A DNA stretch of 64,000 nt, from NCBI GenBank assembly GCA_035489755.1, contig DATGZK010000018.1:1-64000 (forward strand), in the 5' to 3' direction. The notes under the pieces were generated by a model. That model worked only from the letters and a program-made list of their open reading frames with translations, was not told the origin of the DNA and ran no database searches. The DNA is from UBA9160 sp035489755. GTDB taxonomy: Bacteria > Myxococcota_A > UBA9160. This document shows, in pieces, positions 35,401-43,387 of this stretch; the stretch's first letter is position 1, and each line of letters opens with the position of its first letter. Both the position numbers and the translations under genes were made by a program.

Positions 35401-36578
35401 CGCTCCAGGCCCCCGACACCGTGCCGTGGACCGAGGTTTGGCGAATCGACGCGAGTCCGATCTGGCACGTCGAGGCTTCGGGCATCCCGCCGATCCAAAG
35501 GGCGGCGGCCGGCGAGGGGTCCGGGCTGCGGGTGCGCGAGTTTCAGCCGTGGCCGGGGGAGGAGGTGCGCCTTGTCCTTTCGCGACCGGAAAGTGTGCCG
35601 GGCCAGACGCTGACCCTCGACTCTGTCTCGCTCTCCCACGCGCCGGGATTGCGCGCGAGCGACTCCACGCTCGAGCTCGTGCTGCGCAGCAGCCGGGGCG
35701 GGCAACACGCCGTCACCCTTCCCTCCGGCGCCGAACTCCAGTCCGTTCAGATTGCCGGCAAGGCGCAGCCCATCCGCCTTGAGGACGGGAAGGTGACGCT
35801 CCCCGTCGTTCCCGGTCGGCAGACGGTCGCGATCGCGTGGCGCGAGCCCTCGAGCATCGCCCAGGTGCTCCGCACGCCGGAGGTGGATCTCGGTGCGCCC
35901 GCCGTGAACGTGTCGCTGCACATTCGGCCGCCCGGGGACCGCTGGGTGCTTGGCCTGGCCGGACCCCGGCGCGGGCCCGCCGTCCTTTTTTGGAGCCTTT
36001 TGGCCGTCGTGGCCCTCATCGCGGCGGGTCTCGGACGGCTGCGCATCACGCCTCTTCGCTCGTGGCACTGGATGCTGCTCGGTGTGGGTCTCACCCAGGT
36101 GCCGGTTTTTGTCGGCGCGATCGTCGTGGGATGGCTGCTCGCCCTCGGCTGGCGGCGGGAGCAGGGCGCGTCGCTCGGCGACCGGGCGTTTCGCGGCCTA
36201 CAGCTGACGCTCGCAATCTGGACCCCGATCGCCCTTGCCGGGCTGTTCTTTGCGATTGAGCAAGGGCTGCTCGGGCTGCCGCAGATGCAGGTGCGCGGCA
36301 ACGGCTCCTCGGCGAGCGAGCTCCTTTGGTACCAGGATCGCAGCGGTGCCTTTTTGCCGCGCGCCCTCATGCTCTCGGTACCGCTCCTTGTGTACCGGGC
36401 CGCGATGCTGGCGTGGGCTCTGTGGCTGGCCTTCGCCCTGCTCGGCTGGCTTCGCTGGGGTTGGACCTCCTTCAGCCAGGGCGGCCTGTGGAGGCCATGG
36501 CGCCAGCGACGCGCGGGCAAGGCGTTGGGCGATCGGCTGAGTGCGCGGCCGGAGCCGCCGCCCCAAGCGAGTCCCTAG
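32403..36578 (+). CDS. Uncharacterised 1391-residue exported multi-domain membrane protein
   Basis: From ATG 32403 (AGGGCAGGA upstream) the protein has a signal peptide ending TQAMAEP, then about 480 residues of probable periplasmic beta-rich sequence. A cluster of four hydrophobic helices (about 490-590), a linker, one more helix (about 690-720), and a signal-like hydrophobic stretch to DARAD (about 760) follow. A second long beta-rich region (about 765-1195) precedes at least four C-terminal helices. The two beta-rich halves share patterns (VRLPIGSHR versus IALPPGRHQ), suggesting duplication. No catalytic motif is recognised. It reminds me of large uncharacterised proteins in other Proteobacteria. 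It overlaps the convergent GNAT gene by 4 bp. Confidence 0.8.
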   Translation: MSLVRLAAALLTLCLLATQAMAEPLAPRDAPEPLRPWVGWVMRGHESELCPAFVGDTGRHACAWPARLLLEADASGAHFSQEWQVYADGFVPLPGDEKTWPQDVKVDELPVAVVLREGVPSVRLPIGSHRASGTFLWDAPPALLALPPEIGLLSLRLRGEPVPFPARDDEGRLWLERRAGAGGEEDKIELHATRLVEDEVPLVVETRIDLQVAGKSRELTLPSALLPNLLPMSLESALPARIEQDGRLVLQIRPGRWQVTLKARSEGPTNELTLPVPPQVPAPPTPKSVGPEEAFDASEVWAFSARPELRLVDVAGGVAVDPQQTLLPTQWRSYPAYLMQPGATLRLVERRRGDADPAPDQLTLSRTLWLDFDGAGYTVHDVVGGTMTRSWRLEVGPEMTLGRVAVGGIGQLVTKLPGAQTVGVEVREARPQLEADARLEGLRARIPAVGWRSDFSEIAATLNLPPGWRLFHAAGVDDASPTWIASWSLLDLFLVLITALAAGRLFGRTSGLVTLLALALSWTEPSAPHWLWAAILAAEAAVRVLPLGRVRDGARLLRLGLLVALVIFGVPFLVQEVREATYPGLEPPEAGASSAAEPSPATLEAPSPEQAYTASGAAAPISPRKAAVLSSSALQKTAQRWAPDPSALIPTGPGLPRWRWQTVTLRWRGPVQSAQELQLWLIPPAGNFALAWLRVGLVALLAGVLLRAAARGNGPLPGAAAGPGEGSGRGRAAGSAAVSAALALAAATLAGDARADYPPQALLDSLRERLVAPPECSPRCAAIPRLRVEAVRGTLRARLELEVAFETGVPLPGSARGWSPSTVMADSAPARSLLRDSAGVLWIALPPGRHQIVMEGPLPERAAVEIPLPLRPARVEAPEDAQDGWRVEGIHEDGVPGENLQLVRTRRADENEQAEAPLQLPPFVRIERQLELGLEWQVTTRVVRVAPMGTAIVLAVPLLPGESVTTEGVRVEAGRVAASLPPEVSELAWSSVLAQADVLALQAPDTVPWTEVWRIDASPIWHVEASGIPPIQRAAAGEGSGLRVREFQPWPGEEVRLVLSRPESVPGQTLTLDSVSLSHAPGLRASDSTLELVLRSSRGGQHAVTLPSGAELQSVQIAGKAQPIRLEDGKVTLPVVPGRQTVAIAWREPSSIAQVLRTPEVDLGAPAVNVSLHIRPPGDRWVLGLAGPRRGPAVLFWSLLAVVALIAAGLGRLRITPLRSWHWMLLGVGLTQVPVFVGAIVVGWLLALGWRREQGASLGDRAFRGLQLTLAIWTPIALAGLFFAIEQGLLGLPQMQVRGNGSSASELLWYQDRSGAFLPRALMLSVPLLVYRAAMLAWALWLAFALLGWLRWGWTSFSQGGLWRPWRQRRAGKALGDRLSARPEPPPQASP

Positions 36579-37057
36579 GCCGGAGCAAACCTCACGACGT
36601 AGTGCACGACGTCATCGCCGGGACGGTAGAAGTCGCGCACGCGGGCTTCCTCCCGGAAGCCCGCCGCCTCGTAGAACGCGCGGGCTGGGGCGGCGGGCGT
36701 GTCGCCTGAGGCTTCGAGGGTGAGCAGGCGTACCGAAGAGGCGCGGCAGTCGGCAAGCACGCGCTCGATCAGCGCCTGCGCAATCCCGCGACGCTGAAAA
36801 CCTTGGTGGACGGCAATCCAGTAGAGGTGCCAGCATCCGTCCGTCATCGGAGTCGGGCCGTAGCAGGTGTAGCCCGCAAGGGATCCCTCAAGGAACGCGC
36901 CGATCATGCGGTAGTCCTCGTAGGGCCGGAGCGCTTCTTCGAACACGTCGAGCGCCGTACGAATCTCCTCTTCACGGAAGACGCGCGCCCCGCGCAGCAC
37001 CGATTCCACCGCGTGTTTGTGGTTCGCATGAAGCGCACGCAGCTCGAGCTCAGGCAC
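36575..37057 (-). CDS. GNAT N-acetyltransferase, last gene of the kamA operon
   Basis: The 160-residue GNAT protein has the acetyl-CoA-binding loop QGFQRRGIAQALIERVL (about residues 95-110) and a C-terminal ARAFYEAAGFREEARVRDFY strand. GTG 37057 was chosen because GGAG lies 8 bases upstream; it overlaps the ATP-grasp gene by 8 bp. Acetyltransferases paired with lysine 2,3-aminomutase make N-epsilon-acetyl-beta-lysine in methanogens, but that AblB enzyme is longer. The same reaction here is only a hypothesis. Confidence 0.85.
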   Translation of the reverse strand: MPELELRALHANHKHAVESVLRGARVFREEEIRTALDVFEEALRPYEDYRMIGAFLEGSLAGYTCYGPTPMTDGCWHLYWIAVHQGFQRRGIAQALIERVLADCRASSVRLLTLEASGDTPAAPARAFYEAAGFREEARVRDFYRPGDDVVHYVVRFAPA

Positions 37058-38042
37058 TGCGTGCACTCCAGGCCCAGTCGAGCTGACGCGCGACGAACTC
37101 GTCGAACCGCAAGGCCGCGGCGCGAAGGGCCTCATGGACGCCTTCGGCAGGGGAGAGGTCGGGGTTTGCGTTCACTTCGAGCACCTGCGGAGAGCCGGAT
37201 TCGTCGAGCCGCAGGTCGAGCCGAGCATAACCGGAGAGAGCAAGTCCCCTCCACGCGCGGCGCGCGATCTCGCGGAGCGCGTCGCCAAGTGCCGGCTCGA
37301 CGCAAGGCGCGTGTTCGATCCGTGTGCCCCTGTACTCTGCGCTGCCAACCCGCCACTTTGCGTCGTAGGTAAAAAGGCGCGGCGCGCCGGGGGGAAGCTC
37401 GAACAGGATCTCGGACACGAGGATGACCTCGGGCTCTGCGCCGCCCGCCAGAAAGACGTGGAGCTCGCGACCGGGGAGATAATGCTCGATGAGGACGGGT
37501 CCGCCGAGGGTCCCGGCAAGCTCGCCCGCGCGAGCGGCTGCGGCCTCGGGCGTGTGTGCGAGGCTCGCCGCCGTGACCCCGATCGAGGCGTCTTCGCGGG
37601 CTGGCTTTACGACCACGGGATACGAGAGCCGCTCGAGTCCATCCACTTCGAGCGGGCCGAGATCTGTGGTCACACCATGGGGCGTCGGGATGCCGAGCGC
37701 GGCAAGCCGCGCCTTGGTCGCGGGTTTGTCGAGCAGCAAGCGAAGGGCCTCGGGCGGGCAACCGGTGACAAGGGTCGCGTGCGCGGCGATGCGCAGAGCG
37801 GCCTCGCTCTCACGCGCCGGGTCCCCGGAGAGGGATTCGCACAGGTTGAAGGCCGCGTCGAACCCCGCGCCTCCAAGACCACGCTCGAGGGAGTCCTCGT
37901 CGAAGACGGGCACGAGCCAGGCTCGGTGGCCCGCGCGCTCGAGGCCCTCGGCCACTTCGCAGGCTGCAGCCTGGTTCACCTCGCAGGCGGCATCCCGCAG
38001 GCGGCCCGACGCCGCGGACACGTAGACGACGGCGACCCGCAC
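37050..38042 (-). CDS. ATP-grasp ligase of the D-Ala-D-Ala ligase type (second copy)
   Basis: The 330-residue protein has ATP-grasp features: LDKPATKARLAALGIPTP, YPVVVKPAREDASIGVT (ATP lysine and glycine loop), LIEHYLPGRELHVFL, and the metal-binding RLDLRL...QVLEVNANPDLSP. These enzymes join a carboxylate to an amine through an acyl phosphate. It differs a lot from its neighbour at 39218, so the two likely act on different substrates. It starts 16 bp after the citrate synthase stop. A true cell-wall Ddl is unlikely given the kamA context. Confidence 0.88.
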   Translation of the reverse strand: MRVAVVYVSAASGRLRDAACEVNQAAACEVAEGLERAGHRAWLVPVFDEDSLERGLGGAGFDAAFNLCESLSGDPARESEAALRIAAHATLVTGCPPEALRLLLDKPATKARLAALGIPTPHGVTTDLGPLEVDGLERLSYPVVVKPAREDASIGVTAASLAHTPEAAAARAGELAGTLGGPVLIEHYLPGRELHVFLAGGAEPEVILVSEILFELPPGAPRLFTYDAKWRVGSAEYRGTRIEHAPCVEPALGDALREIARRAWRGLALSGYARLDLRLDESGSPQVLEVNANPDLSPAEGVHEALRAAALRFDEFVARQLDWAWSARSA

Positions 38043-38058
38043 GGGAAATGCGCCGTAG

Positions 38059-39204
38059 CTAGGAGGCGCGCTGCTCGATGGGTACGTACTTCAGGCCGGT
38101 GGGCCCGACGTACTTACCGCGCGGCCGGTAGATGCGGTTTTTCGCATACTGCTCCAATACGTGCGCACACCAGCCCGCCACCCTGCTCATGGCAAACACC
38201 GGCGTAAACAGATCGGTCGGGATGCCCATCGCGTGATAGACGGTCGCCGAATAGAAGTCGACATTCGGCAAGAGTCCTTTCTCGCGCTGCATCACATCAT
38301 CGATGCGCACACTCATTTCGTAGAGCTGCGGCTGCCCGATCTCGGCGGTGATCTGCCGGCTCATGTCGCGCAGGATCTTCGCCCGCGGGTCGCCCTCCTT
38401 GTACACACGATGGCCGAAACCCATCACCTTGCGCTTTTCCGCGAGGGCTTCCTTCAGGAAGGGTTCGATGTGGTCCATCGAGCCGATCTCCTGCAGCATG
38501 CGCATCACGCGCTCGTTCGCGCCGCCGTGAAGTGGACCCTTCAGCGTCCCGATCGCGGCCATGATGCTCGAGTAGAGCCCGGACTCTGTACTGGAAGTGA
38601 CGCGCGCCGAGAAAGCAGAGGCGTTGAGTTCGTGGTCGGCGTGCAAAATGAGGCAGGTGTCGAACTGCTTGACGCGCCTTGCCTCCGGCTCTTCGCCGAA
38701 GAGCATGTAGAGGAAGTTCCAAGAGATCGACCTGCCCTTGATCGGCTGAAGCGGCCACTGGCCGGTTCGCACCCGGTGGTAGGCCGCGATGATGGTGCCA
38801 AGCCGCGCCGTCAGCCGAATCGCTTTGCGCCGGTTCGGCTCGTCCGCGATCACGTTCGCATCGGGATCGTGGAGCGAGAGGCCCGCCACCACAGCGTGTA
38901 GGAAGTCCATGGGATGGACTTCGGTCGGAAGGCCATGGAACCAGCCGAAGCAGCGCTGGGGAAGCGCCATTTTTTCGTGCAAGCTGGCCTGAAAATCCGA
39001 GAACTCCTTCTGGGCCGGAAGCCGCCCATACCAGAGCAGGTAGACCACCTCCTCAAAGGTCGAGTTCGCGGCCAGGTCCTCGATCGTGTAGCCGCGGTAG
39101 GTCAGGGTCGATCCCACGATGGCGCTGATGGAGGTCGTACACGCCACCACACCCTCAAGACCGCGATCCACCGCCCCCGCGTACTCCGTTGCCTCTTCCG
39201 CCAC
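38059..39204 (-). CDS. Citrate synthase
   Basis: The 381-residue enzyme condenses acetyl-CoA with oxaloacetate or a related 2-keto acid. Active-site segments are HADHELNASAFSARV, LKGPLHGGANERV, MGFGHRVYKEGDPR (His) and NVDFYSATVYHAMGIP (Asp). It is of the short, two-domain bacterial type (also used by 2-methylcitrate synthases). Its position between two ATP-grasp ligase genes (gaps of 13 and 16 bp) is unusual for a housekeeping TCA gene. It may supply citrate or a homologue to the pathway, or the operon may simply be mixed. Confidence 0.95.
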   Translation of the reverse strand: MAEEATEYAGAVDRGLEGVVACTTSISAIVGSTLTYRGYTIEDLAANSTFEEVVYLLWYGRLPAQKEFSDFQASLHEKMALPQRCFGWFHGLPTEVHPMDFLHAVVAGLSLHDPDANVIADEPNRRKAIRLTARLGTIIAAYHRVRTGQWPLQPIKGRSISWNFLYMLFGEEPEARRVKQFDTCLILHADHELNASAFSARVTSSTESGLYSSIMAAIGTLKGPLHGGANERVMRMLQEIGSMDHIEPFLKEALAEKRKVMGFGHRVYKEGDPRAKILRDMSRQITAEIGQPQLYEMSVRIDDVMQREKGLLPNVDFYSATVYHAMGIPTDLFTPVFAMSRVAGWCAHVLEQYAKNRIYRPRGKYVGPTGLKYVPIEQRAS

Positions 39205-39217
39205 CGGACTTCTCCTC

Positions 39218-40216
39218 CTACGCCTTGGCTTTCGCCAGGACCGCTTCCCGCATCGCTCGGGCGGCGATGCGTGCGATCAGATCATCGTAGGGTAGCCCGG
39301 CGCGGCCGGTCGCGAACACGATGTCGCCCTTGTCCGGAGAGAGGCCGGGCAGGGGATTGGCCTCCAGGAAATACGGGATGGCGCCTTCGGCGAGGCGGAA
39401 GTCCAGCCGGGCCACGTCCCTGCACTCAAGGGCCCGGAACGCGGCGAGCGCTGCGCCGCGCAGGCGGTCGAGGACTTCGGCCGGGAGTTCGGGGGGAACC
39501 GCGTACCGCACCCGCTGCTGCCAGTCGCGCTTGGCCTCGATCGTGTAGACAAAGTGCGAAAGCGGGCCCCGCTGGGGCAGGATCTGCATCATCGCCGCGA
39601 CCTCGGGCTTCTCACAGCCAAGAACCGCAACCGTGACCTCGGGACCTGCCACGAACCCCTCCACAAGCGCGGGCTGCTGGTAGCGGGCGCTTAGCGCCTG
39701 CACGCGCTCCTCGACGGCGCGTCGGTCGAAGGCGAGGGCGAGGTCGTCGTGAATGCCCTTGCTCGAACCCTCGAACACAGGCTTTACGATCGCGGGCAAG
39801 GGAAAAGTGGCGGGAAGGGCTTCGCCCGGGCGCACCACAACGCCTTCGGGCACGGCGACGGTGCCGGCGATGAGGCGCCGGGCGACGCCTTTGTCGAGCG
39901 TCGCGGCCAAGGTGAGGGCATCGGAGCCCGTATAGGGCAGGCCAAGGTGCTCGCAGATCGCGGGAACCACGGCTTCCCGTCCCCTTCCGCGTAAGCCCTC
40001 CGCCAGGTTGAAGACGAAATCAGGCGCCTCTTCCAGCAACCGGGGAACGAGGCGTGGGTCGTCCTCGAGCGGGAAGGCGTCCACGCCGCACCTTGCGAGG
40101 GCCGCCGCGACGGCCTCGGGCACCGCGGGCAGATCGAACTCCTCGAAGCGATCGTCGACGTCGACGACGGGATCCTCGGGAAGGCGGCTATAGACGACGG
40201 CTGCGCGGAGAGTCAC
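39218..40216 (-). CDS. ATP-grasp ligase of the D-Ala-D-Ala ligase type (first copy)
   Basis: The 332-residue protein has LGLPYTGSDALTLAATLDKG at the N-domain boundary. Then come IVKPVFEGSSKGIHDDLAL (ATP loop), LVEGFVAGPEVTVAVLG, and ARLDFRL...PYFLEANPLPGLSPDKGD (metal site). This is the classic Ddl C-domain order. Its start overlaps the kamA stop by 4 bp, a sign of coupled translation, so it probably acts on a beta-lysine-related compound. Other possibilities are dipeptide or amino-acid-ligase activity on unrelated substrates. Confidence 0.88.
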   Translation of the reverse strand: MTLRAAVVYSRLPEDPVVDVDDRFEEFDLPAVPEAVAAALARCGVDAFPLEDDPRLVPRLLEEAPDFVFNLAEGLRGRGREAVVPAICEHLGLPYTGSDALTLAATLDKGVARRLIAGTVAVPEGVVVRPGEALPATFPLPAIVKPVFEGSSKGIHDDLALAFDRRAVEERVQALSARYQQPALVEGFVAGPEVTVAVLGCEKPEVAAMMQILPQRGPLSHFVYTIEAKRDWQQRVRYAVPPELPAEVLDRLRGAALAAFRALECRDVARLDFRLAEGAIPYFLEANPLPGLSPDKGDIVFATGRAGLPYDDLIARIAARAMREAVLAKAKA

Positions 40217-41664
40217 GACCCCTGGATAACCCGGAGGTCGCGCGCAGCACGCCGCGTACGCGGCGCGCGCGGTGCGGGCTTCGGCGCCGGCTCAGGCCGC
40301 GCTGCGGCCGACACCGCAGCCGCAGCGCCGGCCGGCTCCTGCTCGTTCTGCAACGCCTCGCGTCGCTCATAGTGGGGCAGGCCCGCGGGCACGAGGCGCT
40401 GGGAATCGTCGGCGAGCAGATCCGAGACGCTCTGCGCCGCGCTTCGGGTGCGCCTGCGCCGAATCTGGCCATCACCATTGCCCTTTGCGGCTGAGGCCGC
40501 AGGCGATTCGTCCGCCACGCTCACCAAAACGCCCTCAAAGTTGCGAAGCACAAGCGTCCTCTCGCCTTGGCTGACCAGGTAATTCGGCATGAGAGGAATC
40601 TTCCCACCGCCGTCCGGCGCATCCACCACATAGGTCGGCACCGCGAAACCCGTGGTATGACCCCGCAGGCCCTCGAGAATTTCAAGACCGCGCCGAATCG
40701 AGGTGCGCAGATGTGCCGTCCCCTTCACATCATCGCAGTGGTAGAGGTAGTAGGGACGAACCCGGATTCGGAGCAGACCCTGTACCAGGGCCTTCATGAC
40801 CTCGAGAGAATCGTTCACGCCCGCGAGCAGAACCGATTGGTTGTTCACGGGGATACCTGCGCGGAGCAGGCGGTCGACTGCGGCTGCGGCCTCTTGGGTG
40901 AGCTCGTTCGGGTGGTTGAAGTGCGTATTCACCCAAAGGGGCGAGTAACGCTCGAGCATCGCCACGAGCTCCGGCTCGATCCTCATGGGGAGCATCACCG
41001 GCTCCCGGGAGCCGAGCCGAACAATCTCGACGTGCGGGATCTCGCGGACCCCCCGTAGCACGTACTCGAGCTGCGAAAGGGGCAGCGTGAGCGGATCACC
41101 GCCCGAGATCAACACGTCTCGGATCTCTGGGTGGCTCCGGATGTATGCGAGGGCTTGATCCACCTCCTGTGGACCTCGGGCGGCATCTGAGCCCCGCCAG
41201 TTGCGCTTTCGGATGCAGAACCGGCAGTACGAGGTGCAGAAGCTCGTGACCACGAAAAGCACGCGATCGGGGTAGCGGTGCGTGAGCCCTGGGGCGACCT
41301 GGTCCGCTTTCTCGCCGAGCGGGTCGACCTCGCCGAGCTCGAGATCCACCTCCTCCTCGATCGACGGGACGATCATCCGCCGAATCGGGTCGTGTGGATC
41401 TTCGGGGTCGATCAGGCTGAAGTAGTAGGGCGTGACCGCAAAGCGATAGCTCTGGCCGAGGCGGGCGATCGAGGCCTGCTCGGCATCGGACAGGGGGAGC
41501 AGTCGCCCAACGTCGGCGGCCGTGCGGACCGAGTGCCGAAGCTGCCACTGGACGCTAAGCCACTGCGGGCTAGGGATGTCGCGCCAGGCGTCGTAGCGCT
41601 GACGGCCGGCGCGCGAGCCGGACGGACCGAAGCCGGACACTTCCGGCGATCTGAGTCGGTCCAT
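40213..41664 (-). CDS. kamA: Lysine 2,3-aminomutase (KamA family, radical SAM, PLP)
   Basis: The 483-residue enzyme would convert L-lysine to L-beta-lysine. The radical-SAM cluster is CTSYCRFC (about residues 142-149). The PLP Lys is in DAPDGGGKIPLMPNY (about 353). YLYHCDD and VVDAPDG keep the two Asp that bind the lysine side-chain amine in the clostridial enzyme, which favours lysine over glutamate as substrate. A final 100 or so residues are Ala/Pro/Arg-rich and probably disordered. ATG 41664 has GAGGAG 10 bases upstream. It is the first gene of a five-gene operon and is divergent from a major-facilitator transporter. Confidence 0.93.
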   Translation of the reverse strand: MDRLRSPEVSGFGPSGSRAGRQRYDAWRDIPSPQWLSVQWQLRHSVRTAADVGRLLPLSDAEQASIARLGQSYRFAVTPYYFSLIDPEDPHDPIRRMIVPSIEEEVDLELGEVDPLGEKADQVAPGLTHRYPDRVLFVVTSFCTSYCRFCIRKRNWRGSDAARGPQEVDQALAYIRSHPEIRDVLISGGDPLTLPLSQLEYVLRGVREIPHVEIVRLGSREPVMLPMRIEPELVAMLERYSPLWVNTHFNHPNELTQEAAAAVDRLLRAGIPVNNQSVLLAGVNDSLEVMKALVQGLLRIRVRPYYLYHCDDVKGTAHLRTSIRRGLEILEGLRGHTTGFAVPTYVVDAPDGGGKIPLMPNYLVSQGERTLVLRNFEGVLVSVADESPAASAAKGNGDGQIRRRRTRSAAQSVSDLLADDSQRLVPAGLPHYERREALQNEQEPAGAAAAVSAAARPEPAPKPAPRAPRTRRAARDLRVIQGS

Positions 41665-41776
41665 TGCACGAAGTCTCCTCATCCTCGGGTGACGTGTCTT
41701 CGCGGAGCGGTTTTGCGGGTGCGACTCGGATTCCACTGGCGCGCGATTCTAACGACACTGATGCAGCGGTCCATAC

Positions 41777-41797
41777 TTTTGTGCGACCTTTTGCGAC
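41777..41797. repeat. Short direct repeat in the kamA/MFS divergent promoter
   Basis: TTTTGTGCGAC at 41777 and TTTTGCGAC at 41789 are two near-identical units 12 bp apart, in the most AT-rich part of the 195-bp gap between kamA and the transporter. They could be an operator for a shared regulator, or chance. Confidence 0.35.
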
Positions 41798-41859
41798 TTC
41801 GGCTCGCCATGCGCCTCTCTTGACACCCCGAAGCACCTCCCGTTCCTTCAACCGAGTTC

Positions 41860-43275
41860 ATGTCCCGCCGCCGTCCGACCCAGCTGCGCAGCGATCTGCG
41901 TGCCATGAGCGCCGACGCCAGTGCGTTCAGCGTGATGGTGGGGATCGGTGAGACCTATCTGCCTGCCTTCGCGCTTGCGGTGGGGGTAGGCGAGGTCGCC
42001 GCCGGGCTGCTTGCATCCGTGCCGCCGCTCGCGGGAGCCGTCTTGCAGCTGGCATCGCCCGCAGCCGTGCGCCGGCTTGGCTCTCACCGCCGCTGGGTCG
42101 TGGTGTGCGCGGTGACACAGGCGCTCTCCTTCGTCCCGCTGATCGCGGCGGCCCTCGTGGGCGCCATCCCTACGGTGTTGATCTTCTTGGTGGCCACGCT
42201 CTATTGGGGCTCCGGCATGGGCACTGGGCCCGCGTGGAACACATGGGTCGGCACCCTCGTGCCCTCGCGCCTGCGCGCGGGCTACTTCTCGCGGCGGACG
42301 CGAATCACGCAGGTCGGCGTTTTGGGTGGGCTCCTGCTGGGCGGGGCTGTCCTCCAGGCCGGAACCGAGAGGGGCCAGCGCCTGCAGGCTTTTGCTGTTC
42401 TCTTCCTCGCGGCGGCGGCCTGCCGTGTGGCCAGCGCACGGCTTCTCGCGACGACGAGCGAGCCCATCCCGCTGCCCGAGAACTACCGCCGCGTCCCCGC
42501 AACCGAAGTCCTGGGTCGACTTGTCCGCCGAAGCCAGGAGGGCCGACTTCTCCTTTACCTGCTGTCCGTCCAGACCGCGGTCAACCTGTCGGCACCCTAC
42601 TTCACGCCCTACATGCTGGGACAACTGCGGCTTTCGTATGCGGGGTACATGGTTCTCGTCGCGGCGTCTTTCGGTGCAAAAATCCTGATGCTCCCGGTCC
42701 TCGGCGCACTCGCGCGACGCTTCGGCGCACGGCACCTCTTGTGGGTGGGTGGACTCGGCATCATCCCCCTCGCGTCGCTGTGGATCGTTTCAGACTGGTA
42801 TCCCTACCTCCTGGGGGTGCAGTGCGTGGCCGGGACCGCGTGGGGTGCCTACGAGCTCGCGACCTTCCTGCTCGTCTTCGAAACCATTCGCGAGGAAGAG
42901 CGGACGAGCGTGCTCACTACCTTCAACCTCGCCAACGCTTTGGCGATGGTGGCGGGTTCCTTGCTTGGAGGATGGCTTCTTGCGCATCTCGGGGAGCACC
43001 GCAGCGCCTACTGGGCGATCTTTGGCCTGTCTTCATTGGCGCGCGCTGCCACGGTCCTCTTCCTTGTGCGCGTTCCCACCCCCACACTCGCCGCGGTTCC
43101 TGTGGCGGTCCGCACGGTCGCAGTGCGGCCCTCCGCTGGATCGATCGACCGCCCGATTCTTCCAAGCATCCGACAAGGCGCGGACGAACCCGCTGCTCCG
43201 GAGCCTGGGGTCGCCCCGAGCTGTGGGATCTGCGGGAGCAGCGCCGGCGTTCCGGGAGCGCGCATCACGCGCTAG
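41860..43275 (+). CDS. Major facilitator superfamily transporter
   Basis: The 471-residue protein has about 12 transmembrane helices (for example VGEVAAGLLASVPPLAGAVL, IAAALVGAIPTVLIFLVATL, GYMVLVAASFGAKILMLPVL, ALAMVAGSLLGGWLLAHLG) and the usual central loop. The C-terminal 60 residues are hydrophilic, with a CGICG motif. It is divergent from the kamA operon and is a candidate exporter or importer for that pathway's product (inference). The start ATG 41860 has no strong ribosome site. Confidence 0.88.
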   Translation: MSRRRPTQLRSDLRAMSADASAFSVMVGIGETYLPAFALAVGVGEVAAGLLASVPPLAGAVLQLASPAAVRRLGSHRRWVVVCAVTQALSFVPLIAAALVGAIPTVLIFLVATLYWGSGMGTGPAWNTWVGTLVPSRLRAGYFSRRTRITQVGVLGGLLLGGAVLQAGTERGQRLQAFAVLFLAAAACRVASARLLATTSEPIPLPENYRRVPATEVLGRLVRRSQEGRLLLYLLSVQTAVNLSAPYFTPYMLGQLRLSYAGYMVLVAASFGAKILMLPVLGALARRFGARHLLWVGGLGIIPLASLWIVSDWYPYLLGVQCVAGTAWGAYELATFLLVFETIREEERTSVLTTFNLANALAMVAGSLLGGWLLAHLGEHRSAYWAIFGLSSLARAATVLFLVRVPTPTLAAVPVAVRTVAVRPSAGSIDRPILPSIRQGADEPAAPEPGVAPSCGICGSSAGVPGARITR

Positions 43276-43368
43276 GTCGTTGGACCTCACGCGGGAGGCC
43301 ACGCTTCTAGCGAAAGCCGCGCACGACTCGGCGCCTAAGGAGCGCCCTTTCTGTCCTTCCGCAGCTTG

Positions 43369-43387
43369 CCTCCCCGCGGAGGGGCAG
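43369..43387 (+). other. Short hairpin in the gap between MFS and PAAR genes
   Basis: GCCTCCCCGCGGAGGGGC can fold on itself. Upstream, GGCGCCTAAGGAGCGCC at about 43330 followed by CTTTCT is a second, weak hairpin that could end the transporter transcript. Both are tentative. Confidence 0.25.

Noticed and set aside
36575..37057. AblB beta-lysine acetyltransferase
   Set aside because: The protein is much shorter than AblB and has only the general GNAT core, so the specific name is not supported.
37050..40216. Cell-wall D-Ala-D-Ala ligases
   Set aside because: Two divergent copies beside kamA and without mur genes make a Ddl role doubtful; only the ATP-grasp family is claimed.
41820..41825. 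TTGACA as -35 box for the MFS gene
   Set aside because: No reasonable -10 element lies 16-18 bp downstream, and the spacing to the ATG would be very short.
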